Shown: positions 8,317 through 16,345 of the stretch, piece after piece
Numbering within the stretch: the first letter of the stretch is position 1
How the letters are laid out: each line of letters starts with the position of its first letter
Origin: Pseudaminobacter sp040049255
Lineage (GTDB): Bacteria > Pseudomonadota > Alphaproteobacteria > Rhizobiales > Rhizobiaceae
NCBI RefSeq assembly: GCF_040049255.1
Contig: NZ_JBDZDR010000006.1
Coordinates: forward strand, 1 to 64,000
DNA: 64,000 nucleotides
Direction of reading: 5' to 3'
The notes under the pieces: model-generated
Told to the model about the DNA's origin: nothing
The model's input: only the letters and a program-made list of their open reading frames with translations
The model's database searches: none
Position numbers and translations under genes: made by a program

Positions 8317-9063
8317 ATGCCCGAATTCTTCCACCGCAAGCTCGAACGCAGCACGATGGGCTTCGTGCTGGCCATCGTGGTGGTCGCCAGCATCGGCGGC
8401 CTCATCGAGATCGCGCCGCTGTTCACCATCAAGGGAACCGTGGAGAAGGCGCCCGACATGCGCGTCTACACGCCGCTGGAAGTGGCCGGGCGCAACATCT
8501 ACATCCGCGAAGGCTGCTACGCCTGCCACAGCCAGATGATCCGCACCCTGCGCGATGAGGTGGAGCGCTACGGCCCCTATTCGCTGGCCGTGGAGTCGCA
8601 ATACGACCACCCGATGCTGTGGGGTTCCAAGCGCACCGGCCCCGACCTTGCGCGCGTTGGCGACAAATATTCCGACGAGTGGCACGTGGCGCATCTTATC
8701 AACCCGCGCAACGTGGTGCCGCAATCGGTGATGCCGAAATATGGCTGGCTGGCGAGCAACACGCTCTATGTGGACGACCTCGGCCTGCATCTTGCCGCCC
8801 TGCGCGACGTGGGCGTGCCCTATACCGACGAGATGATCGCCAATGCGCCAAACGACGCACGCGGCCAGGCAGCGCCCGACAGCAGCCTGGCCGCCGGCGT
8901 TTCCCAGCGCTATGGCGAGGCAACCCAGATACGCACCTTCGACGGCAATCCTGGCGGCCTCACCGAAATGGACGCGGTGGTGGCGTATCTGCAGATACTG
9001 GGGCGCCTGACCGACGCCGCCTACAAGCAGGAGGGTGCGCAGGCGACGGAGGTGGGGCAATGA
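8317..9063 (+). CDS. ccoO: cbb3-type cytochrome c oxidase subunit II (CcoO)
   Basis: A 248-residue membrane-anchored monoheme cytochrome c. After one N-terminal transmembrane helix (GFVLAIVVVASIGGLIEI) comes the heme c site GCYACHSQMI, the axial methionine region near NPRNVVPQSVMP, and the typical WYYPAR-equivalent family segments in shorter form. It passes electrons from CcoP to CcoN. It starts 4 bases after the ccoN stop and its TGA overlaps the ATG of ccoQ, so translation is likely coupled. Confidence 0.97.
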   Translation: MPEFFHRKLERSTMGFVLAIVVVASIGGLIEIAPLFTIKGTVEKAPDMRVYTPLEVAGRNIYIREGCYACHSQMIRTLRDEVERYGPYSLAVESQYDHPMLWGSKRTGPDLARVGDKYSDEWHVAHLINPRNVVPQSVMPKYGWLASNTLYVDDLGLHLAALRDVGVPYTDEMIANAPNDARGQAAPDSSLAAGVSQRYGEATQIRTFDGNPGGLTEMDAVVAYLQILGRLTDAAYKQEGAQATEVGQ

Positions 9064-9233
9064 GCTTCGACCACGATTCCGTCGTCTCCTTCGTCACGAG
9101 CTGGGGGCTGATCTATTTCATCATCATGGCGGTCGGCGTGCTTGTCTATGTCTTCTGGCCCTCAAACAAGAAGCGCTTCGACGACGCGAAGAAGAGCATA
9201 CTCGACGAGGACGACGAGCCATGGAAGAAGTAG
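9060..9233 (+). CDS. ccoQ: cbb3-type oxidase small subunit CcoQ (FixQ)
   Basis: A 57-residue protein with one transmembrane helix (WGLIYFIIMAVGVLVYVFWP) followed by a charged tail containing KKRFDDAKKSILDEDDEPW. This matches CcoQ/FixQ, which stabilises the assembled oxidase, especially under oxygen. The start ATG overlaps the ccoO stop by ATGA, and its last 13 bases overlap the 5' end of ccoP. Confidence 0.93.
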   Translation: MSFDHDSVVSFVTSWGLIYFIIMAVGVLVYVFWPSNKKRFDDAKKSILDEDDEPWKK

Positions 9234-10105
9234 GCGAGCGCGATCCTGTCACCGGCCGCATGACCACGGGTCATGACTGGAACGGCATAACCGAGCTCAA
9301 CACGCCGGTTCCGCGGGTGGTGATCTTCTTCCTGGTGGTGACGACGATCTTTTCCATCGTCTACTGGATCCTCATGCCCTCCTGGCCGCTGGGGAGCACC
9401 TACACCAAGGGGCTGCTGGGCATCGACCAGAAACACGTCGTGCAGACCCAGCTCGAACACGCCGCAGCCCAACGGGAGGGCTGGATGAAGCAGATCGCAA
9501 GCGATGACTTCGCCGCCATCCAGGCCAACCCCGCCCTGATGCAGATCGTGCACGAGACCGGCAAGACCCTGTTCGGCGACAACTGCGCGGTGTGCCACGG
9601 CATTAACGGCACCGGCGGCAAGGGCTTTCCCAACCTCAAGGCCGCGGCCTGGCTGTGGGGCGGCGACCCGCAGACGATCTACCAGACCCTGACTGCGGGC
9701 ATCAATTCCGCCAATGCGGAGACCCGGACCTCGCAGATGCCGGCCTTCGGCCGCGACGGGGTGCTCAATGTGGGTCAGATCGACGATGTCGTCGCCTATG
9801 TACGCTCGCTCGGCGGGTCGACCGACAATATCGGGATCACGCCCGAAAAAGTGGCGCGCGGCAAGGAGGTGTTCCAGGCCAATTGCGTCGCCTGCCACGG
9901 CGGCGACGCCAAGGGCAATCACGACATGGGCGCACCCAACCTGACGGACCCGGTGTGGATCTATGGCGGCGACCGCCAATCCATCACCGCCTCTGTCTAT
10001 GGCGGCCGCCAGGGGCACATGCCAAGCTGGCAGGACCGGCTGTCGGACGCGCAGCGCAAGATCCTGACGCTCTATGTGCTGTCGCTGCCGGAGCAACGGT
10101 CGTGA
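9221..10105 (+). CDS. ccoP: cbb3-type cytochrome c oxidase subunit III (CcoP)
   Basis: A 294-residue diheme cytochrome c. The N-terminal half has the family signature HDWNGITELNTPVPRV and one transmembrane helix (VIFFLVVTTIFSIVYWILMP). Two heme c sites follow, NCAVCHGING at about residue 123 and NCVACHGGDAKG at about residue 223, each with a downstream methionine ligand region (SQMPAFG and GHMPSW). It receives electrons from soluble cytochrome c or the bc1 complex. ATG 9221 lies inside the end of ccoQ. Its stop overlaps a GTG of the next small gene. Confidence 0.97.
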   Translation: MEEVGERDPVTGRMTTGHDWNGITELNTPVPRVVIFFLVVTTIFSIVYWILMPSWPLGSTYTKGLLGIDQKHVVQTQLEHAAAQREGWMKQIASDDFAAIQANPALMQIVHETGKTLFGDNCAVCHGINGTGGKGFPNLKAAAWLWGGDPQTIYQTLTAGINSANAETRTSQMPAFGRDGVLNVGQIDDVVAYVRSLGGSTDNIGITPEKVARGKEVFQANCVACHGGDAKGNHDMGAPNLTDPVWIYGGDRQSITASVYGGRQGHMPSWQDRLSDAQRKILTLYVLSLPEQRS

Positions 10106-10311
10106 CCGCCGCGACGGCCCCGATGCCGCGAGGGCGGGCACGGCGCGTGACCCTGCTGCTGGTTGCCGCCGGCGCCGCGGCGCTGTTGGCTGCGAATGCG
10201 CACCTTGTCTATGTCGCGGTGAAATCGCAGCCGGACTGCGTGCCGCATTCGAAGCAGGCCGGTTCCGGGAAGCCCGGTTCGGCCTACCGAGCGGCGAGCC
10301 CGGCATGCTGA
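10102..10311 (+). CDS. small single-pass membrane protein in the cbb3 operon
   Basis: This 69-residue frame starts at a GTG that overlaps the ccoP stop (GTGA), a layout that signals translational coupling. It has a basic N terminus (MPRGRARR), one hydrophobic segment (VTLLLVAAGAAALLAANAHLV), then YVAVKSQPDCVPH and a short tail. The predicted topology is N-in with the cysteine-bearing tail on the periplasmic side. I know no defined function. It might be an oxidase assembly or copper-handling factor standing in for CcoH or CcoS, neither of which is seen here. The end of the frame is certain; a downstream ATG at MPRG is an alternative start. Confidence 0.6.
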   Translation: MTAATAPMPRGRARRVTLLLVAAGAAALLAANAHLVYVAVKSQPDCVPHSKQAGSGKPGSAYRAASPAC

Positions 10312-10358
10312 GGCCGGCGACATGAAGGGCAAAGGAGCAGACGGAAAGGACCATCGCT

Positions 10359-11144
10359 ATGGGAACTGCTGATCTGGCCCATGGGCAAGTGGCCGCAACG
10401 CCACCGACGCGCAACAAGGGCCTGCCGGCCACGGCCGCCTTCGGCTGGCTGCACGCCGGCTGGCGGGATCTCATCCCCGATGCAGGCGCAAGCCTGGCCT
10501 ATGGCCTGGCGGTGTTCGCGGTCTCGGCGCTGATCGTGGCCGGGCTATTCTCCCTGGAGCTCGACTACATACTGTTTCCCGCGCTGGCCGGCTTCATGGT
10601 GGTGGGCCCGCTGATCGCGATCGGCCTCTACGAGAAAAGCCGCAGGCTCGAGGCGGGCGAACCCGTGTCGCTGCGCAACATGCTCTTCGTGCGTCCCAAA
10701 TCCGGCGCTCAGGTGCTGTTCACCGGGGTCATCATGTGCGGGCTGATGCTGCTCTGGATGCGGGCGGCCGTCATCATCTATGCGCTGTTCTTCGGCTTGC
10801 GCCCCTTCCCCGGGATCGACCACATTGCGCCGATGCTGTTCACCACCGGCATCGGCTGGGCGATGCTGGTGACCGGCACGGTGGTTGGCGGCTTGTTCGC
10901 GGCCTTTTCCTTCGCCATCAGCGCCTTTTCGGTGCCGATGCTGCTCAACGAGCGCACGGACGCCTTCACCGCCATGGGCACGAGCATCTCGCTGGTGTGG
11001 AACAACCTGCCGGTGATGATCGTATGGGGCACGATCGTGCTGGTGCTGACGGTTGTAGCGCTGCTGCCTGCCATGATGGGGCTGATCGTGGTGTTTCCGC
11101 TTCTGGGGCACGCCACCTGGCACGCCTACAAGGCCATTCGTTGA
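10359..11144 (+). CDS. DUF2189 multi-pass membrane protein
   Basis: A 261-residue integral membrane protein with about six hydrophobic segments, such as LAYGLAVFAVSALIVAGLFS, ILFPALAGFMVVGPLIAIGL and IVWGTIVLVLTVVALLPAMM. The pattern GFMVVGPLIAIGLYEKSRR with a following SLRNMLF is typical of DUF2189. Proteins of this family are repeatedly found next to cbb3 oxidase or NO-related genes but have no agreed function. GGAAAGGA lies before ATG 10359. The ccoI start follows 23 bases after its stop, so it belongs to the same operon. Confidence 0.85.
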   Translation: MGTADLAHGQVAATPPTRNKGLPATAAFGWLHAGWRDLIPDAGASLAYGLAVFAVSALIVAGLFSLELDYILFPALAGFMVVGPLIAIGLYEKSRRLEAGEPVSLRNMLFVRPKSGAQVLFTGVIMCGLMLLWMRAAVIIYALFFGLRPFPGIDHIAPMLFTTGIGWAMLVTGTVVGGLFAAFSFAISAFSVPMLLNERTDAFTAMGTSISLVWNNLPVMIVWGTIVLVLTVVALLPAMMGLIVVFPLLGHATWHAYKAIR

Positions 11145-11167
11145 CTGTGAACGCGCGGGAAGCCGGG

Positions 11168-13459
11168 ATGAGCTGCCACGCCCCCGACGTGAAGGCGACA
11201 CCGGCCGTGCAAGCCGGCAGCGCGGCCGCAGGCGCGGAGGAACTGCTGCTCGCCAGCCGCGACCTCGGCGGCGGCACCTGGCAGAGCGAACTTTCGGTGC
11301 CCGGAGTGCATTGCGCGGCCTGCATCGCGAGGGTCGAGAAAGCGGCGCGCGGACTGCCCGGCGTGGCACGCGCCCGCGTCAACCTTTCCACGCGGCGCCT
11401 GACGGTGGACTGGACGCCGAAGGAGGGCCGCCCGCCCGACCTGATCGGCACGCTGGGCGCCATGGGCTACGAGGCCTTTCCCTTCGGGGCGGAGGCCGGC
11501 GCGAAGGACCCCGAGCTTGGCCGCCTCGTCAGGGCGCTGGCCGTCGCCGGTTTTTCGGCAATGAACATCATGCTCTATTCGGTTTCGGTGTGGGCGGGCG
11601 CCGACGAAGCCACGCGGCATTTCTTCCACTGGATTTCCGCCGGGCTGGCGCTGCCGGCGATCATCTATTCGGGGCGGGTGTTCTATGCCTCGGCATGGTC
11701 GGCGCTGCGGCGCGGGCGCACCAACATGGACGTTCCGATCTCGGTCGGCGTCATCCTGGCCTTCGGCCTCAGCCTTTACGACACGATCCAAGACGCCCGC
11801 TACGCCTATTTCGACGCGGCTACAACGTTGCTGTTCTTCCTGCTTGTGGGCCGCACGCTCGACCATGTCATGCGCGAGAGGGCGCGCTCGGCCGTGGCGG
11901 GGCTGGCTCGCCTTGCGCCGCGCGGCGCGACCATTCTGGCCGGCGACGGCGCGCAGCATTACCTGCCGGTGGAAAACATTGAGCCCGGCCAAACGGTGCT
12001 GGTGGCGCCGGGCGACAGGGTTCCTCTGGACGGCATCGTCAAGGAAGGCCGTTCCGAACTCGACTGCTCTCTGGTGACCGGTGAAGCCGCGCCGCGCCGT
12101 TTCGAGCGCGGCATGGCGGTGCAGGCGGGGCTGCTCAACCTAACCGGCCCGCTGGCGGTGACGGCCACGGCAAGCGCGCAAAACTCCTTCCTGGCCGAGA
12201 TGATACGCCTGATGGAGGCGGCCGAAGGCGGCCGCGCCCGCTATCGCCGCCTGGCCGACCGCGCGGCTGCGCTCTATGCGCCGGTGGTGCACACGATTGC
12301 GCTGGCGACCTTTGCGGTGCGGCTGGCGGCGGGCGGCGACTGGCATTCCGCCGCCACCATCGCCATTGCGGTGCTGATCATCACCTGCCCCTGCGCGCTG
12401 GGGCTGGCCGTGCCCATCGTGCAGGTCATGGCCGCGCGGCGCCTCTACGAAGGCGGCATCATGGTCAAGGATGGCGCGGCGCTGGAGCGGCTGGAGCGGG
12501 CCGACGTAGTCGTGTTCGACAAGACCGGAACCCTGACCGCCGGCAAGCCGCGGCTGACAGGGGCCGAAGCGCTGGAGCCCGATGCGCTTGCAGCCGCGGC
12601 CGGCCTCGCCGCCAATTCACGGCACCCTTTCGCGGTCGCCATACTTGCCGGCGCGCAGGCAAGGCGGCTGGAGGCGCGGGCCTTCGACACGATCCGCGAA
12701 CTTCCCGGCCTCGGGCTGGAAGGCACCATGGGAGAAAACATCTATCGCCTCGGCCGGGAAGACTGGGCGACGGGTGGCAACGAAAGCCGGGGCGACGCGG
12801 ACAGCGCCTCGGTGCTTTCTCGCGACGGAACTGCGATCGCCCGTTTCCTGTTCCGCGACAGCCTGCGCAAGGGGGCGCAGACGGCGATTTCCGGCCTGCG
12901 GCGGCAGGGGCTGCAACTGGAAATCCTTTCGGGCGACCGGCGCGGCGCGGTCGCGGCAATGGCGGAGGCGCTGGCCATCGAGCGGTTCGAGGCCGGCCTT
13001 CTGCCGTCACAGAAGGTCGCCCGCATCGAGCAATTGCGCCAGGCGGGGCGCAAGGTGCTGATGGTCGGCGACGGCCTCAACGACGCACCGGCACTGGCGG
13101 CGGCCGATGTTTCCATGGCCCCGGCCACCGCCGCCGACATAGGCCGCAACGCGGCCGACTTCGTGTTCCTGCATGAGAGCCTGACGGCGGTGCCGGAGGC
13201 GATCGCGGTTTCGCGCAAGGCGGGCTCGCTGGTGCGCCAGAATTTTGCATTTGCCGCAGCCTACAACGCCTTGGCCATACCCGTGGCGGTGCTGGGCCAT
13301 GTCACGCCGCTGGTCGCGGCCATCGCCATGTCCGCTTCATCGCTGGTGGTGGTGGCAAACGCGATGCGGCTTGCCGGCGGCGGAGGCCGGAAAGCCGATG
13401 TGAGAAGTCTGGGCAAGGCGGCCCGGCCGGTTGCGGAAGCGCCGTCGGCACGCGGCTGA
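11168..13459 (+). CDS. ccoI: copper-translocating P-type ATPase CcoI (FixI)
   Basis: A 763-residue P1B-type ATPase that moves copper across the inner membrane for the CuB centre of cbb3 oxidase. In order: N-terminal MSCHAP; a heavy-metal domain with HCAACIA (C49, C52); transmembrane helices; the actuator TGEA; the CPC copper site at residues 407-409; phosphorylation motif DKTGTLT (D451); and the hinge GDGLNDAPALAAADVS. I chose ATG 11168 because CcoI proteins start with a cysteine-containing peptide like this; earlier in-frame starts would overlap DUF2189. No ccoG, ccoH or ccoS gene follows; the operon ends at a convergent hairpin. Confidence 0.95.
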   Translation: MSCHAPDVKATPAVQAGSAAAGAEELLLASRDLGGGTWQSELSVPGVHCAACIARVEKAARGLPGVARARVNLSTRRLTVDWTPKEGRPPDLIGTLGAMGYEAFPFGAEAGAKDPELGRLVRALAVAGFSAMNIMLYSVSVWAGADEATRHFFHWISAGLALPAIIYSGRVFYASAWSALRRGRTNMDVPISVGVILAFGLSLYDTIQDARYAYFDAATTLLFFLLVGRTLDHVMRERARSAVAGLARLAPRGATILAGDGAQHYLPVENIEPGQTVLVAPGDRVPLDGIVKEGRSELDCSLVTGEAAPRRFERGMAVQAGLLNLTGPLAVTATASAQNSFLAEMIRLMEAAEGGRARYRRLADRAAALYAPVVHTIALATFAVRLAAGGDWHSAATIAIAVLIITCPCALGLAVPIVQVMAARRLYEGGIMVKDGAALERLERADVVVFDKTGTLTAGKPRLTGAEALEPDALAAAAGLAANSRHPFAVAILAGAQARRLEARAFDTIRELPGLGLEGTMGENIYRLGREDWATGGNESRGDADSASVLSRDGTAIARFLFRDSLRKGAQTAISGLRRQGLQLEILSGDRRGAVAAMAEALAIERFEAGLLPSQKVARIEQLRQAGRKVLMVGDGLNDAPALAAADVSMAPATAADIGRNAADFVFLHESLTAVPEAIAVSRKAGSLVRQNFAFAAAYNALAIPVAVLGHVTPLVAAIAMSASSLVVVANAMRLAGGGGRKADVRSLGKAARPVAEAPSARG

Positions 13460-13470
13460 GCAGGCTGCGG

Positions 13471-13500
13471 CGGGCCGGGCGCCAAAGGCTGCCCGACCCG
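13471..13500. terminator. hairpin between convergent ccoI and demethylase genes
   Basis: CGGGCCGGGC at 13471-13480 pairs with GCCCGACCCG at 13491-13500 with one mismatch and a 10-base loop. It lies between the stops of two convergent genes, so it could end transcription from both sides. The T-rich stretch after it is short. Confidence 0.5.
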
Positions 13501-13509
13501 TCTTGGGAG

Positions 13510-15537
13510 TCAAATATCCTTGGCCAGCCTCAGCGCATCATAGATCGCCGCATGCGTGTTGCGTGCCGAGACCGCGTCGCCGATGCGGAAGAGCTGGAAC
13601 CCCTCGCCCGCCACCTGCTGCGGTTCGCCGGCGATGAGGCGCTTGTAGTCGACCGCGCCGCGGTTGCTCGATTGCGGCTTCAGCGCGAAATAGAGGTCGT
13701 CCATGGGGATGGTGCCGTGATTGACCACGACCTGATCCACCCGGCGCTCCTTGTCCACGCCGCCATAATCGCTGCCGATGGAGGCGACCAGCTCGTTGCC
13801 GTCCCTGACGACCTTGTCGAGGCGGAAAGTGACGGTGAAGGTGACGTCGAGCTTCTGCAGGCTGCGCATATAGGGCACAAGGTTCATCGCCATGACCTCG
13901 GGCGCGAAGGCGCGGTCGGGGGTCATGACCTCCAGCTTTGCGCCGGACCTGGCGATCACCTCGGCGGCCTGCAGCGCGGCATTGTCGCCCGCATCGTCGA
14001 ACAGCAGCACGTTCGAGCCCGGCTTCACGTCGCCGGAGAGGATGTCCCAGGTGGAGACGACGAGATCGTTGCCCTCCGAAAGAACCTCGGTATGCGGATA
14101 GCCGCCGGTGGCGATGATGACCACGTCCGGCTTTTCGGCCAGAACGTCGTCGGCCTCGGCCCATGTGCTGAAGCGGAAGGTGACGCCCTTGGCCGTGCAC
14201 TGTGCCATGCGCCAGTCGACGATGCCGATCATCTCCTGCCGGCGCTGGGTGCGGGCGGTGAGCCGCACCTGGCCGCCATGGTGCGGGGAAGCCTCGAACA
14301 CCACCACCTCGTGGCCGCGTTCGGCCGAGACGCGCGCGGCCTCCAGCCCGGCCGGGCCCGCCCCGACGATCACCACCTTGCGCCTGACCTCGGCGGCCGG
14401 AATGTCGTGCGGCATGGTCAGCTCGCGGCCGGTGGCGGGATTGTGGATGCAATAGGCCGAGCCGCCCTGATAGATGCGGTCGAGGCAGTAATTGGCGCCC
14501 ACGCAAGGGCGAATGTCGTCCTCGCGGCCTTCCATGATCTTGCGCACGATGTGCGGGTCGGTCATGTGCGCCCGCGTCATGCCGACCATGTCGAGCTTGC
14601 CCGAGGCGATGGCGTGGCGCGCCGTCGCCACGTCGGGGATGCGCGCGGCGTGGAAGGTGGGCATGCCGGTCTCAGTGCGCACCTCGCCGGCGAAGTCGAG
14701 ATGCGGCGCGCTGGGCATGCCCTGGATGGGAATGACGTCGGTGAGGCCGGCATCGGTGTCGATGTGGCCACGGATGATGTTGAGGAAGTCGACCATGCCG
14801 GACGACTTGAAGCGGCGGGAAATCTCCAGACCGTCTTCACGCGTCAGGCCGCCCTCGAGATCCTCGTCGGCGGTGTAGCGGACGCCGACGATGAATTCCG
14901 GCCCGACGCGCTCGCGCACGGCGGCCAGCACGTCGAAGGTGAAGCGCAGGCGGTTGTCGAGCGAGCCGCCATAGGGGCCGTCGAGGTCGTTGGTGAGCGG
15001 CGACCAGAACTGGTCCATCAGATGGCCGTAGGCCTGCAGCTCGATGCCGTCGAGGCCGGCCGCCTTCATGCGCTCGGCGGCGTCGGCATAGTCCTTTATG
15101 ATGCGCTCGATGTCCCATTCCTCGAGCTTCTTGGGAAAGGCTCGGTGCGCGGCCTCACGCCGGTGCGAGGGCGAGACCACGGGCAGCCAGTCGGCCTTGT
15201 CCCAGCGGGTGCGCCGGCCGAGATGGGTGAGCTGGATCATCACCGCCGCGCCATGCTCATGGCAGGCGTCGACCACGTCCTTCATCCACGGCACCACCTC
15301 GTCCTTGTAGGCAAGCACGTTGTTGAAAACCGGCGGGCTGTCGCGCGCGACCGAGGCCGAACCAGCGGTCATGGTCAGCGCGATGCCGGCCTTGGCCCGC
15401 TCGGCGTGATAGGCGCGGTAGCGCGCCTTGGGCATGCCGTCCTCCGGATAGGCAGGCTCGTGCGAGGTGGTCATGATCCGGTTTTTCAGGGTGAGATGCT
15501 TCAGCCGATATGGCTGCAGAAGCGGGTCGTTCGACAT
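13510..15537 (-). CDS. DgcA-like FMN/FAD N-demethylase (old yellow enzyme type)
   Basis: A 675-residue protein with an N-terminal FMN-binding TIM barrel of the old-yellow-enzyme family (HLTLKNRIMTTSHEPAY, IQLTHLGRR, GYGHLMDQFWSPLTN-like segment) and a C-terminal FAD/NAD(P) domain starting VVIVGAGPAGLEAARVSAERGHEV. This is the architecture of trimethylamine dehydrogenase, 2,4-dienoyl-CoA reductase and DgcA, which demethylates dimethylglycine or N-methylproline. The Fe-S region reads CVGANYCLDRIYQGGSAYC: three cysteines, with alanine where the second of four ligands normally sits. The neighbouring betaine/proline importer and P5C-reductase-like gene support an N-methyl amino acid as substrate. 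Confidence 0.85.
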   Translation of the reverse strand: MSNDPLLQPYRLKHLTLKNRIMTTSHEPAYPEDGMPKARYRAYHAERAKAGIALTMTAGSASVARDSPPVFNNVLAYKDEVVPWMKDVVDACHEHGAAVMIQLTHLGRRTRWDKADWLPVVSPSHRREAAHRAFPKKLEEWDIERIIKDYADAAERMKAAGLDGIELQAYGHLMDQFWSPLTNDLDGPYGGSLDNRLRFTFDVLAAVRERVGPEFIVGVRYTADEDLEGGLTREDGLEISRRFKSSGMVDFLNIIRGHIDTDAGLTDVIPIQGMPSAPHLDFAGEVRTETGMPTFHAARIPDVATARHAIASGKLDMVGMTRAHMTDPHIVRKIMEGREDDIRPCVGANYCLDRIYQGGSAYCIHNPATGRELTMPHDIPAAEVRRKVVIVGAGPAGLEAARVSAERGHEVVVFEASPHHGGQVRLTARTQRRQEMIGIVDWRMAQCTAKGVTFRFSTWAEADDVLAEKPDVVIIATGGYPHTEVLSEGNDLVVSTWDILSGDVKPGSNVLLFDDAGDNAALQAAEVIARSGAKLEVMTPDRAFAPEVMAMNLVPYMRSLQKLDVTFTVTFRLDKVVRDGNELVASIGSDYGGVDKERRVDQVVVNHGTIPMDDLYFALKPQSSNRGAVDYKRLIAGEPQQVAGEGFQLFRIGDAVSARNTHAAIYDALRLAKDI

Positions 15538-15582
15538 CCATCATGCTCCGAGGACAAAAGTGCCGAAGCTTACGCTAGAAGA

Positions 15583-15649
15583 AATGTACATGACTGTCCA
15601 GAAGGAATGTACATGGGTGTCTATTTTGTCGACACTGCCGTACATTCCG
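15583..15649. promoter_or_regulatory. repeated AATGTACAT boxes in a divergent promoter
   Basis: Three related elements occur between the demethylase and the TetR gene: AATGTACAT at 15583-15591, GGAATGTACAT at 15604-15614, and CGTACATTCC, the opposite orientation, at 15640-15649. The last two form an inverted pair. They probably bind the adjacent TetR-type regulator, but no experiment is implied by the sequence. Confidence 0.5.
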
Positions 15650-15685
15650 GTTGCATCGCCGCCTGCCGCCGCTTATGGTCGGCGC

Positions 15686-16345
15686 ATGGAGCAGGAGAAG
15701 CTTGGCGAAACGGGATGGCGCGGGTCACGCGAGGGGTGGCTCGAAGCAGCCTATGAAAGCTTGGTGGAGGCCGGCGTGGACGCGGTGCGCGTGCTGCCGC
15801 TGTCGAAGCGGCTGAAGCTTTCGCGCACCAGCTTCTACTGGTTCTTCGCCGACCGGGAGGCGCTGCTCGCAGCGCTCGTGGACCTGTGGCGCGACAAGAA
15901 CACCGGCAATCTCGTCAAGCGCACGGAAAGCTACGCCGAAAGCATCGCCGAAGCGATCCTCAACGTGTTCGACTGCTGGCTAGACCAGCAGCTGTTCGAT
16001 TCGCGCTTCGAATTCGCGGTCCGCAGCTGGGCGCAGCAGTCTGCCGACGTGGCCAGGGAGATCGACGCCGCCGACACCGCGCGGCTGCAGGCCCTGCAGG
16101 CGATGTTCGTGCGCTTCGGTTTCGAACCCTTTGCCGCCGACGTGCGGGCCCGCACGATCTACCTGACCCAGATCGGCTATATCTCGATGAAGACCGAGGA
16201 GACGCTGGCCACCCGCATGGCGCGTATCCCCAAATATGTGGAGATTTTCACCGGGCAGATGCCGACGCCAAGCGAGATGGTGCGCTTCTGCGCCAGACAC
16301 GGCTTCGTCCAGGCGCAGGAAGCGAGCGGGGGCGCGGCGCAATGA
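15686..16345 (+). CDS. TetR/AcrR-family transcriptional regulator
   Basis: A 219-residue regulator with a TetR-type N-terminal helix-turn-helix (LPLSKRLKLSRTSFYWFFADREALLAAL; the SFYWFF segment is diagnostic) and a helical ligand domain. A longer frame upstream is open, but the ATG at 15686 fits domain boundaries. Its 3' end overlaps the next gene by ATGA. Divergent from the demethylase and upstream of the importer, it most likely controls both through the AATGTACAT boxes. Confidence 0.88.
   Translation: MEQEKLGETGWRGSREGWLEAAYESLVEAGVDAVRVLPLSKRLKLSRTSFYWFFADREALLAALVDLWRDKNTGNLVKRTESYAESIAEAILNVFDCWLDQQLFDSRFEFAVRSWAQQSADVAREIDAADTARLQALQAMFVRFGFEPFAADVRARTIYLTQIGYISMKTEETLATRMARIPKYVEIFTGQMPTPSEMVRFCARHGFVQAQEASGGAAQ

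Noticed and set aside
13552..15756. Open frame of about 730 codons on the plus strand opposite the demethylase gene
   Set aside because: Antisense shadow of a clear flavoenzyme with all its motifs on the minus strand.
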